Assembly (NCBI RefSeq): GCF_003173615.1
Contig: NZ_QGNA01000001.1
Location: forward strand, 1,426,001 to 1,490,000
DNA length: 64,000 bases
Source of the DNA: Falsiroseomonas bella
GTDB lineage: Bacteria; Pseudomonadota; Alphaproteobacteria; Acetobacterales; Acetobacteraceae
Direction: 5' to 3'
The position numbers and the translations under genes are program-made. The number at the start of each line of letters is the position of its first letter. Positions within the stretch are counted from its first letter, which is position 1. The notes under the pieces were generated by a model. The model had not been told where the DNA came from and ran no database searches. It saw only the letters and a list, made by a program, of their open reading frames with translations. Below, in pieces: positions 16,453-23,994 of this stretch.

Positions 16453-17058
16453 GTGTCGCAGGCGCCGCGGGACAAGAAGGCATCGCCGTCGCTCGTTCTG
16501 AAGCGGAACGGCTGGCACATCATCCTCCATCCGCTGTTCCGCGACCGCCTGATCGGCCTTCAACGCGACGTGGAGGCGTTGCGTCAGGCCGATCCAGACG
16601 GTTGGGAGAGCAGGCCTCAGGCGAAGCTGCTGAAGCGCGTTGTGGACCTCGTGCTGACCGAGATCCCGCGCGATCCGGCTGCGGCGGAGTTCGAGCAGGG
16701 CGCGACGCTCGGGCGAGATGCGCAGGGCTGGCGGCGAGCCAAGTTCCTCGGCCGCTTCAGGCTGTTCTTCCGGTTCCACTCGGCGTCGAAGGTGATCGCG
16801 ATCGCCTGGGTGAACGACGAGAACACGCTGCGGAAGGCGGGCGCCTCGAGCGATCCCTACGCGGTCTTCCGCGGGATGCTCGTGAGGGGCAACCCGCCAT
16901 CCGGCTGGGAGGCGCTGGTCGAGGCCTGCCGGATGGCGCCCGACGATCCGGCGCGAACCGTGGCCCAGGCCGCGCTGGGGAGGATGGAGGTGGCGCCGGA
17001 CCTCGCCCTTGCGGAGCCCGCTGTCCCGGCAGCATCGAAGCGGAAGAAGCGGCGCTGA
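16453..17058 (+). CDS. yhaV: YhaV-family toxin
   Basis: The GTG at 16453 begins one base after the antitoxin stop. The 201-residue product shows the YhaV pattern: KRNGWHIILHPLFRDRLIGL, then DPAAAEFEQGATLGRDAQGW, RRAKFLGRFRLFFRFHSASK and IAIAWVNDENTLRKAG. YhaV is a ribosome-dependent RNase with a RelE-like fold, neutralised by PrlF. The C-terminal 50 residues, ending KRKKRR, extend beyond the compact family core and are rich in Ala and Pro. Location inside the island indicates a maintenance or addiction role. Confidence 0.88.
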   Translation: MSQAPRDKKASPSLVLKRNGWHIILHPLFRDRLIGLQRDVEALRQADPDGWESRPQAKLLKRVVDLVLTEIPRDPAAAEFEQGATLGRDAQGWRRAKFLGRFRLFFRFHSASKVIAIAWVNDENTLRKAGASSDPYAVFRGMLVRGNPPSGWEALVEACRMAPDDPARTVAQAALGRMEVAPDLALAEPAVPAASKRKKRR

Positions 17059-17110
17059 AACACGCGGTGGTCTGCGCGCGCCGGATCACGCCCCCGTCCA
17101 GGGCGCCAGG

Positions 17111-17350
17111 TCACACACCGAGATCACTCGGCGGCGCGCGATCGCGGCGCAGCTCCGCGCCCTCGGGGAAAGAAAGCAGAAGATGGGCCAGCGGGCGCCG
17201 GGCGGCGGTCAGGCGCTGCCATTCATCGAAGCCAACGACCACTGCCACCGGCTGGCCGCGCCGGGTCAATACGGTGGCATCCCCTCTGGCCGCGTGATCC
17301 AAGACGTCTCCAAGGGCGGCCTCCGCCTCCTCCAATGGCATCGACCGCAT
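17111..17350 (-). CDS. Phd/YefM-type antitoxin without an adjacent toxin
   Basis: From the ATG at 17350 the product has 79 residues: MPLEEAEAALGDVLDHAARG (from residue 4), then TVLTRRGQPVAVVVGFDEWQ, which is the Phd/YefM antitoxin core (beta-strand RGQPVAVV and the following helix). Normally a PIN or Doc toxin follows on the same strand, but the bases from 17110 to 17059 hold no such start, and yhaV ends at 17058 from the opposite side. It is therefore an orphan, or its toxin was lost when the island was rearranged. Confidence 0.75.
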   Translation of the reverse strand: MRSMPLEEAEAALGDVLDHAARGDATVLTRRGQPVAVVVGFDEWQRLTAARRPLAHLLLSFPEGAELRRDRAPPSDLGV

Positions 17351-17459
17351 GGCCCTGCCTCCCGTCACCGCCAACCGTCCCCGTGACCCCCATGGTACCC
17401 GGCGGGGCGGGAAGCGCGCGCCGGAAAATCTTGCTCCACCTTCGCCCCCCCGTCGCTGA

Positions 17460-18800
17460 TCACGCCACCACCAGCCCGGCCCGCGGCCCCTGCACCACCA
17501 CCGCGCTGCGCTCGCCCTCCAGCTTCCGCAGCGTCGCCGCGGCCACCCGGTCGGCGATCGAGAGCAGCACGTCATCCGCCGCATGGGTGTAGCGCGCGGT
17601 GACGCTGCCGGCCCGGTGCCCGAGCAGCGTCGCGATGGCGAGTTCCGAGCAGCCGAGGTCCGCCGCCAGGCTGGCGAAGGAGTGCCGCAGGATATGCGGC
17701 GTGATGTCCTTCGGCAGCCCGCCCTTCTTCGCGATGCGCTCAAAGACCGTCGGGAAGCCGGTCATGATCCCGTCACCGCGCGAAGGCGGGAACACCAGCG
17801 CGTTGGCCTTGCCGGGCCCGATCTTCTGCAGCAGGTCGCAGGCCGCGCTGGAGAGAGGCCGCACGCTCTCCCCCGTCTTCGTGTCGGGCAGGCGGGCTGT
17901 GCGCCGCGGCAGGTCGAGCATGCCCCACCGCAGCGCCAGCGCCTCCCCGCTCCGCCAGCCCGTCAATGCCAGGAAGCGCGCGGCCTGGATGGCGGCGGGC
18001 CAGATCGCGCGCGCGGGCTTCCCGTCCTTCCGCGGCAGGGGCGGCGCAGCCGCGGCCGCCAGCGCCCGGCCGAGCGCGGCGTACTCGTCGTCCGACAGGC
18101 GGCGCTGGCGCCGGCGATCGGCATAGCGGATCACGCCCCGCACCGGATGCTCGGTGATCATCCGCTTGCGCTGCGCATAGGTGAAGATGGCGCTCAGCAG
18201 CCCCACCGTGCGCGAGGCCGTGCCCTTGCCGCCGCGGACGTTCGAGAGGCCCCGCTTTCGGCCGGTCTTCACCCGCTTGCGGGTGGCGCCCTCAGCGATG
18301 CGGTGCATGAAGCGCTCGACGTCCTCGCGCGTGACGGACGGCACCTTCATCGTACCCATCAGCGGCTTGATGTGGGTGTCGATGCGGCTGCGGTCGGTCA
18401 GCACCGTCGAGGCCTTCTTCGCGATGCCCCGACGGGTCAGCAGCCGGCCCGCCTCCGCGTCCTCCATATACATGTCGCAGAGCTCGGCGACGGTCGCGGC
18501 CGCTCGTTTTGCCTTCTTCTCGTCGTTGGGATCGGTCCCCTCGATCTTGGCCGCCATCAATACTTGCTGCGCCTTGGTCCGCGCCGTCTCGGGCGTCCAG
18601 GGCGCGCCGTGGGTGCCGATCGTGTAGCGGCGCTGCCGGCCGTCCTGTGTGCGGTACATCACGAAGTAGGAGACATGGTGGCTGATGCGGCGCCTGGCGC
18701 CAAACCCAGGCACGGAGCCGGTTCCGCCATCGAAGATGGTGCTGTTCGGGCCGAGCGCGCGGATCTCGCGGAGGCCGATGCGGTTGGATGCGACGGGCAT
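17460..18800 (-). CDS. Tyrosine-recombinase integrase
   Basis: This 446-residue phage-type integrase catalyses site-specific recombination at the tRNA-Arg attachment site. An N-terminal arm-binding domain (residues 1-90) precedes a core-binding helical domain (about 95-205) and a catalytic domain with Arg in TGWRSGEALALRWG, HxxR in HILRHSFASLAADLG, and the final LLGHRAGSVTARYTH carrying His and the nucleophile Tyr near residue 404. All key residues are present, so the enzyme looks active. It points away from the second attachment copy (18982) and lies about 180 bases from it. Confidence 0.95.
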   Translation of the reverse strand: MPVASNRIGLREIRALGPNSTIFDGGTGSVPGFGARRRISHHVSYFVMYRTQDGRQRRYTIGTHGAPWTPETARTKAQQVLMAAKIEGTDPNDEKKAKRAAATVAELCDMYMEDAEAGRLLTRRGIAKKASTVLTDRSRIDTHIKPLMGTMKVPSVTREDVERFMHRIAEGATRKRVKTGRKRGLSNVRGGKGTASRTVGLLSAIFTYAQRKRMITEHPVRGVIRYADRRRQRRLSDDEYAALGRALAAAAAPPLPRKDGKPARAIWPAAIQAARFLALTGWRSGEALALRWGMLDLPRRTARLPDTKTGESVRPLSSAACDLLQKIGPGKANALVFPPSRGDGIMTGFPTVFERIAKKGGLPKDITPHILRHSFASLAADLGCSELAIATLLGHRAGSVTARYTHAADDVLLSIADRVAAATLRKLEGERSAVVVQGPRAGLVVA

Positions 18801-19235
18801 GTTCGACCTTTGCTCTCACTTCAAAAATCGGCCCCGAATTTCGGGGTAACGACGGGGTAGTCTGAGAGCGCAGATCAATTCAAGTATGATATCAATACAT
18901 CATCGGAGTCCAGCGTCAGATAGCGCGGAAAAGCAAATACCGAAGACGCTTATCAATGAACAAAGTAAGTAAAAGACCCCACTCCGAAGGCAAAGGTCGC
19001 ACGTTCGAATCGTGTCGGGTCCGCCAGTTTTCCCAGGCAGATCGTCACATGCGACGCGGTGAGGCCCGTCGGCGCCGCTCGCGCGCGACACGCCTCTGCG
19101 TGGCCGGCGTGCCGCTTCGTTCAGCCTGGCCAGACGGCCCCGTCGTCCGATGGACCCTTCCGCGCCGCCACCTGCGGAATGCATCGCGGGCGTCGGACGA
19201 ACGGGGCCGCCAGCCGATGGCCAAGCTCCCGAGCT
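18801..19235. other. Right island boundary, no gene
   Basis: From 18801 to 18981 the DNA is AT-richer than its surroundings (18860-18975 has runs such as AATTCAAGTATGATATCAAT) and probably carries the integrase promoter and recombinase arm sites. At 18982-19026 is the second tRNA repeat. From 19027 to 19235 I see no gene, only a GC-rich spacer before the lipoprotein gene on the minus strand; a 94-codon frame here is an artefact of the tRNA repeat. Confidence 0.7.
18982..19026 (+). repeat. att site copy 2 (tRNA-Arg 3' end fragment)
   Basis: These 45 bases, from CTCCGAAGG to the CCA, are identical to the last 45 bases of the tRNA-Arg gene at 12173-12217, but no cloverleaf 5' half precedes them. 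It is the duplicated target left at the distal end of the integrated element, next to the integrase. Confidence 0.92.
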
Positions 19236-20372
19236 TCAGTTGGCCGGCACCGTGAGAACCGGGGCCTGACGCGGCAATCCTGTCTCCGCCAGGGAGAACA
19301 GCAGCATCAGGAAGGACAGCACGGCCTTGGATGCCCGGTCGCCGTCCTCCACCCAGTACCAGGTCTCACGGTACGGTACCGCCACGAAGGCATCGGCTGG
19401 CCCTGCCGGGCCGGCGTGGATACGCACGAAGGGGCGGTCCCAGGGGTGCTCCGCCTCGACGGTGCGCGACGCGGCGCTTGTGCGACCCGCGGCCACATGC
19501 GGCTCCGGCACGGCGATGCCTTGCCCGAGCTCAAGCAGAATCTCCATCATCGAGCGCGACAGCACCGCGATTTCCTGCTCGTTGCGGGGCACCGCGCCGG
19601 TGGTCAGCAGGAACTGCCTGTTCCGGCCAAGCTGCAGGTTCAACGTCGCCGCCACCAACTCCAAGTCGCGCGTGACCGCTTCGGAAAGACCATGGGCCAG
19701 GATCAGGTGGGCGATCTCGTCCTGCCCCTGCCGTTCGCGCCGCAGGCTGACCGCGCCGGAGAGCTGCAGGCGCCGGAACGCCTCGAGCAGCGGGTAGAAG
19801 CGCGGATCGGCGCTGCGGCTCCGGCCACCCATGCTCGAACGGTTGAACACGCTGTTGAGGGCACGGATGGTGACGAGGAGGATCAGGTCGGCCGGGAAGC
19901 CGGCCTCCACCAGCCCGAAGATGGCGGCGGGCGGAATCGGGTGCAGCAGGCTGCGGGTGAAGCGATCCCCGCTCATCGGCGTGTAGGAGATCGTCGGGCG
20001 GTCGATGATGCCGGCGCCTGCACCGATCGTGCCGAGCCTGAAGGGCACGGCGGTGGTGCGGTCCGAACTGATGGCGGCCCCCGCCGAGACCTGGCCCTGC
20101 AGGGTATAGCCGCTGATGATCGAGGAGACGTCGAGAAAGGTCGGCGCGTCGCTGTAGCGCAGCCGCACGATGTTCAGCAGCGTCTGCTCCTTCCAGGACT
20201 CCCCGATCGCGGAAAGGTAGTCCGCCCGGTCGCGCACGATGGTCGCCGGGCCGATCGAGCCACATCCGGCAGCCCCGAGCACGCCGGCTGCGCCGGCGAG
20301 GCCACGGACGACGGCCCGCCGCCCGACGGCCGAAGGCGCCGGGCTGCGCGGTGCTCCGGTTCGGCTCCGCAC
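19236..20372 (-). CDS. Putative lipoprotein of unknown function
   Basis: The 378-residue protein starts with an Arg-rich N-terminus followed by a hydrophobic stretch and a lipobox LGAAGC near residue 37, so it is probably lipid-anchored in the envelope. Segments visible include WKEQTLLNIVRLRYSDAPTF, PPAAIFGLVEAGFPADLILL and the C-terminal SKAVLSFLMLLFSLAETG ending LTVPAN. I recall similar sequences only as conserved uncharacterised proteins from diverse bacteria. It lies just outside the island, and gene order suggests a separate transcript from the esterase gene at 22149. Confidence 0.75.
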   Translation of the reverse strand: MRSRTGAPRSPAPSAVGRRAVVRGLAGAAGVLGAAGCGSIGPATIVRDRADYLSAIGESWKEQTLLNIVRLRYSDAPTFLDVSSIISGYTLQGQVSAGAAISSDRTTAVPFRLGTIGAGAGIIDRPTISYTPMSGDRFTRSLLHPIPPAAIFGLVEAGFPADLILLVTIRALNSVFNRSSMGGRSRSADPRFYPLLEAFRRLQLSGAVSLRRERQGQDEIAHLILAHGLSEAVTRDLELVAATLNLQLGRNRQFLLTTGAVPRNEQEIAVLSRSMMEILLELGQGIAVPEPHVAAGRTSAASRTVEAEHPWDRPFVRIHAGPAGPADAFVAVPYRETWYWVEDGDRASKAVLSFLMLLFSLAETGLPRQAPVLTVPAN

Positions 20373-20550
20373 GCTCAGGCCTCCTGCATCACGTCCGCAC
20401 GGCTCGATGTCCTGGCACCAGGCATGGCATGCCTCTCGTTGCCGGATCGGTCACATCAGGCCGTCACGATAATGCAGCACCTCCTCGACCGACCTTGACC
20501 TGCAGCAAGCGTTGCGCCTCCCGGCAGCGACGGCCGGTGTCGCCGCGCAC

Positions 20551-22149
20551 TTATTCCGTTGCGCAGGCGAAGCTTGCCGCGTTGTTCGGATCGCCGCCAC
20601 GATACCGTGGCCAGGTCGGGTAGGCGCAGAGCGGGCGGGTGCGGCCGCGTGTCTCGCCGCGCGTGCCGTCGGTCACCGCCGCGCCGTCAGGCGGCGTGCC
20701 CTGCTCCACCCAGGCATCCAGGGCGGCGAGGCTTTCCCAGGTCGGCGAGAAGCGACCGCCGCCATGCGCCAGGCCCGCAAGCTCGTAGTACCGCATGAAG
20801 CGGTCCGTCGCCGCCTGGCCCATCCGCGCCACGACCGCCGCGTAGTTGCGCCGGTTCTCCAGCGGGCTGACGGAGGGATCGTCATGGCCCTGCAGCCAGA
20901 TGATCCTGCCGCCCCGCGCGGCGAAGGCGGAGAAGTCCGTCGCCGTCGCGTCGAACAGCGCGGAGATCTCCCGGATGCGCTCCCGCAGCGGGCCGGGTGC
21001 CATCACGTCGAGCGTGCGGATGTCGAAGTCGCGGCCGTCATTCACGAAGTAGCGGAAGAACTGGTAGGCGCGATCCACGTGGTGCGCGTTCGGCCCGGAG
21101 CGCGGCGGGGCGAGCAGCTCCCGCTGGCTGCCGAGCTGCATCGCGATCCCCTCCAGGCTGTTGTAGCCGAGGTAGTCGGTCGCGCCGTTGGCGAAGGCGA
21201 AGGGCAGGCGATAGCCTTCGTGATACACGCGCATGGTGCGCTCGATCTGCGCCCCGGTCAGGCAGGCCTCCGGATTGCCGGTCTCGCCACCGCGGCAGCG
21301 CAGCGCCTCGAGCGCGGCGGCGGAGCCGCGCCGGCACGCATCGGGGTTGCTGACCAGCCCGTCCGCCACGCCGTCCAGCGCATCGCAGCGCGCAAGGGAT
21401 TCGCGCGCGATGCGGCTGACCATCGCCGGCGGGATCCATCCGGCGGAACCGTCCTCGTAGACCGCCCGCGCCAGCATGGCGCCCCAGAGCCGCAGGCCCA
21501 TGAAGCTCGCTGTCGGATACCAGGTGATCACGCCGTCATAGGCCTCGGGCCAGCGGATGGCGGCCGTCAGCCCTTCGCGCCCGCCGGTGGAGCCGCCGTT
21601 GAAGTAGACGCGCCGCGGCGCACGCCCGTAATGCGCGATTGCCACCTGGCGCACGGCATCGAGCGTCTTGCGGATGTGCTGGTAGCCGAAGTTGCGCAGC
21701 GCCTCCGCGTTCAGCGCGAAGGAGGCGTCGTCGGCGCTGGCGGATTGATGACCGGAATCGCCGGCAAAGGTCAGGAAGCCGCGCGCGAGCGGCGTCGGCG
21801 TGCCCGCCAGTCCGTGCCGCTCGAGGCCGGTCGTGGCGGGGATGCGGCCGTTGTAGCCGCCGCCGCCGAACTGCAGCGCCTTGCCGTTCCACTGCGCGGG
21901 CAGGTTGGCCTGGAACAGGATGGCCGGCGCGGCGGGATCCACCGGCCGGATCGCGCCCATGACACGGCAATAGGCTCCGTTCGCATCCGCGACGGCCGCC
22001 GCTTCCGTCACCTCCGCGCCGCCGGTCGGCAGGGTGATGTCGGCCGCCGCGATGCGCAGCCCGGCAAGGCCGGCGCAATCCGTGGTCTGCGCCGCCGCGC
22101 CCTGTGTCAGCAGGAAGGCCAGGGCCGCGCCCGCAAGCATCGTCCTCAT
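20551..22149 (-). CDS. Tannase/feruloyl esterase-family hydrolase lacking the CS-D-HC cysteines
   Basis: From the ATG at 22149 the product has 532 residues with a signal peptide (to about GAAAQ, residue 21), so it is exported. It belongs to the tannase and feruloyl esterase alpha/beta-hydrolase family: GGSTGG with Ser near residue 187, D-P near residue 424 (GHDDPSVSP), and AHGGGR with His near residue 462, plus the fold segments TPTPLARGFLTFAGDSGHQ and GGYNGRIPATTGLERHG. The family's two cysteines next to Ser and His (the CS-D-HC disulfide) are both Gly here. It is the last gene of the ROK-led group, 27 bases from the CocE-like gene. Confidence 0.88.
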   Translation of the reverse strand: MRTMLAGAALAFLLTQGAAAQTTDCAGLAGLRIAAADITLPTGGAEVTEAAAVADANGAYCRVMGAIRPVDPAAPAILFQANLPAQWNGKALQFGGGGYNGRIPATTGLERHGLAGTPTPLARGFLTFAGDSGHQSASADDASFALNAEALRNFGYQHIRKTLDAVRQVAIAHYGRAPRRVYFNGGSTGGREGLTAAIRWPEAYDGVITWYPTASFMGLRLWGAMLARAVYEDGSAGWIPPAMVSRIARESLARCDALDGVADGLVSNPDACRRGSAAALEALRCRGGETGNPEACLTGAQIERTMRVYHEGYRLPFAFANGATDYLGYNSLEGIAMQLGSQRELLAPPRSGPNAHHVDRAYQFFRYFVNDGRDFDIRTLDVMAPGPLRERIREISALFDATATDFSAFAARGGRIIWLQGHDDPSVSPLENRRNYAAVVARMGQAATDRFMRYYELAGLAHGGGRFSPTWESLAALDAWVEQGTPPDGAAVTDGTRGETRGRTRPLCAYPTWPRYRGGDPNNAASFACATE

Positions 22150-22175
22150 CGCGTTTCCTCCTGTCCTTCGTGGCG

Positions 22176-23993
22176 TCAGTCGAGCAGCGGCAGCATCAGG
22201 CGACTTGCGCGGCCGGCATCGAGGAAGATCGTGTTCGTCGCGCAGCGCAGCCCGCGCGCCTCGCCCTCCGGCTCGCCGGTATTCGGGTTCACGTCGAAGC
22301 GCGGGAAGTTGGAGGAGGAGACGTCGAGCCGGATGCGGTGGCCAGCCAGGAACAGGTTGGCGATCGGCAGCGAGAGCCGCACGCGCCGCACCTCGCCCGG
22401 CTGCGAAAGGCGCGGTCGCGCGGGGTCCTCTGCATAGCGCAGGCGCATGATGGTGTCGCCGAGCAGCATCGCGTAGCCGCGCGGGTAGTCCGCCGAGGGC
22501 GGATGGACATCCACCAGCTTGACCGTGAAGTCCGTGTCCGGTGCGTCGGTGGCGACGAAGAGCTCGATCTCGACCGGGCCAACCACCTGCAGCGGCGCCG
22601 CGAGCGGCGGCGTCTGGAACACCACCACGTCGGCCCGCGACGCAAGCGGCAGATAGGGCGGCCGGCATCCGAAGAAGCCCGGCGCCTCCACCTGATCCTG
22701 GCTGCCGGGCGAGGCGATCGGCTCCAGGGAGGAGAAGCCTCCGCCGATGGTCGGCACCGGGTTCGCCGGATCGAAGCGGAAGCTGACCGGTGCGGCGCCC
22801 GCCGCCGGCGCGTCGCGGCGCAGCGCGCCGTCGCGGTGCAGGTGAAAGACGGTCGGCATCGCCCCGGGCAGCGGCCAGTCGGCCACGCTGATCCAGCGTC
22901 CGCCATGGTCGAGATGCCCCGCCGGCGTGCGTCTTCCGCTGCCGCCGCCCATGACGAAGACGCGCACCGTGGGTTCGCCGTCTGCCACGCCGCGCACGGC
23001 GTGGTCGAGGAAGCGCACGCGGTGCCGGTTCCAGTCTCCGGCCCAGGAATCGATCGGCGCATCCGGCCCGAAATCCACGTCGCCGAAGACGCGTGCGCTG
23101 CGCTCGCCATGCGTCCAGGGGCCGAGGATCAGGCGCTGCGGCCCTCGGCCCGCCTGCTTCAGGCCGCGATAGTTGCACGTCGCCGTCGCAGGATAGGGAT
23201 CGAACCAGGAGGACATGTGCAGCAGGGCGGCGCGGCTGTAGGTTTCGTAGTACCCCTCGGCCCAGAGGCCGTTGCGCCGCCAGCCATCGTCGAAGGTGCC
23301 CGCGCGCCACTGGTCCAGCAGCACGCGCTCATAGGCCGGATGGTGGCGCAGCGGAGAATGGCCTTCGCGCCAGGGCGTGCGGGTGAACCAGGCGGCGAGG
23401 TCCTCGGCTTCCAGCGCCGCGCGCAGCACGGGATCGGCGGCGGCTTCGGGGGAGCGCCGCGCTTCGTTGAAGGCCCAGCTCGCCTGCTTCAGCTCGAAGG
23501 CGCCGTTTTGGCGGATGGCGTTGCGCCAGCCATTGTCGAAGCCGCCGGAATCCAGGATCTGCGCGACGAGGCCCGGCGGGTCGAGGCAGCCGAGCGCGGC
23601 GGCGGAATGCGCGCCATAGGACATGCCGATGGTCGCGATGCGGCCGTCGCACCAGGGCTGGCGCAGCAGCCACGCGCAGCTGTCGAAGCCGTCGGCGCCT
23701 TCGTTCAGGTATTTCTCGAAGACGCCGCCGGACTCGCCGCGCCCGCGGCAATCCTGCAGCACCACGGCATAGCCGGCGCGGGTGAAATGCGCGGCGAGGC
23801 GCGGCCCGTCCATCGGGTTCGGATCGGCCGCCGTGACCTCGACGCGGCGCGGCGCGTCGCGGCCATAGGGCGTGCGCTCCAGCACCACCGGGAAGGGGCC
23901 GCCGCCCTCGGGCAGGTAGAGGCTGGCCGCCAGATGCGCGCCGTCGCGCATCGGCATCCGCAACATGCGGTTCACCGCGCGACCCGCAGTCAT
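22176..23993 (-). CDS. CocE/NonD-family alpha/beta hydrolase
   Basis: The 605-residue product is a full-length X-Pro dipeptidyl-peptidase/cocaine-esterase-type hydrolase. It starts with a beta-strand LRMPMRDGAHLAASLYLPEG, carries the nucleophile motif GMSYGAHSA and the preceding DCRGRGESGG, and has a C-terminal jelly-roll typical of the group (IRLDVSSSNFPRFDVNPNTG). It has no obvious signal peptide. It probably hydrolyses amide or ester bonds of an imported substrate. It starts one base after the stop of the peptide-type binding protein, and the ROK regulator lies just upstream. Confidence 0.88.
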   Translation of the reverse strand: MTAGRAVNRMLRMPMRDGAHLAASLYLPEGGGPFPVVLERTPYGRDAPRRVEVTAADPNPMDGPRLAAHFTRAGYAVVLQDCRGRGESGGVFEKYLNEGADGFDSCAWLLRQPWCDGRIATIGMSYGAHSAAALGCLDPPGLVAQILDSGGFDNGWRNAIRQNGAFELKQASWAFNEARRSPEAAADPVLRAALEAEDLAAWFTRTPWREGHSPLRHHPAYERVLLDQWRAGTFDDGWRRNGLWAEGYYETYSRAALLHMSSWFDPYPATATCNYRGLKQAGRGPQRLILGPWTHGERSARVFGDVDFGPDAPIDSWAGDWNRHRVRFLDHAVRGVADGEPTVRVFVMGGGSGRRTPAGHLDHGGRWISVADWPLPGAMPTVFHLHRDGALRRDAPAAGAAPVSFRFDPANPVPTIGGGFSSLEPIASPGSQDQVEAPGFFGCRPPYLPLASRADVVVFQTPPLAAPLQVVGPVEIELFVATDAPDTDFTVKLVDVHPPSADYPRGYAMLLGDTIMRLRYAEDPARPRLSQPGEVRRVRLSLPIANLFLAGHRIRLDVSSSNFPRFDVNPNTGEPEGEARGLRCATNTIFLDAGRASRLMLPLLD

Positions 23994-23994
23994 G

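Larger units (their letters stand above)
12173..19026. mobile_element. Integrative genomic island in tRNA-Arg(CCG)
   Basis: About 6.85 kb lie between two copies of the tRNA 3' end. The integrase gene sits at the far end near the second copy, the classic layout of a tRNA-borne integrative element. Cargo on the minus strand includes a small hypothetical protein, a DUF3489 protein, a toprim-type primase fragment, a primase N-terminal-like protein, two small proteins (one excisionase-like) and a 225-residue hypothetical protein. The plus strand carries a PrlF-YhaV toxin-antitoxin pair; a Phd antitoxin lies on the minus strand. No capsid, tail or conjugation genes are visible, so it is a non-autonomous or decayed element, perhaps satellite-like. 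Confidence 0.88.

Noticed and set aside
17059-17110. PIN-type toxin downstream of the Phd gene
   Set aside because: Only about 50 bases with no start and no toxin motif in any frame before the yhaV stop.
18900-19184. A 94-codon frame reading GGPDTIRTCDLCLRSG
   Set aside because: This is the translated antisense of the tRNA 3' repeat, a common spurious annotation.
20551-23310. A 919-codon frame joining the tannase with CocE antisense sequence
   Set aside because: The N-terminal third is out of frame over the CocE gene; the true start at 22149 has a signal peptide.
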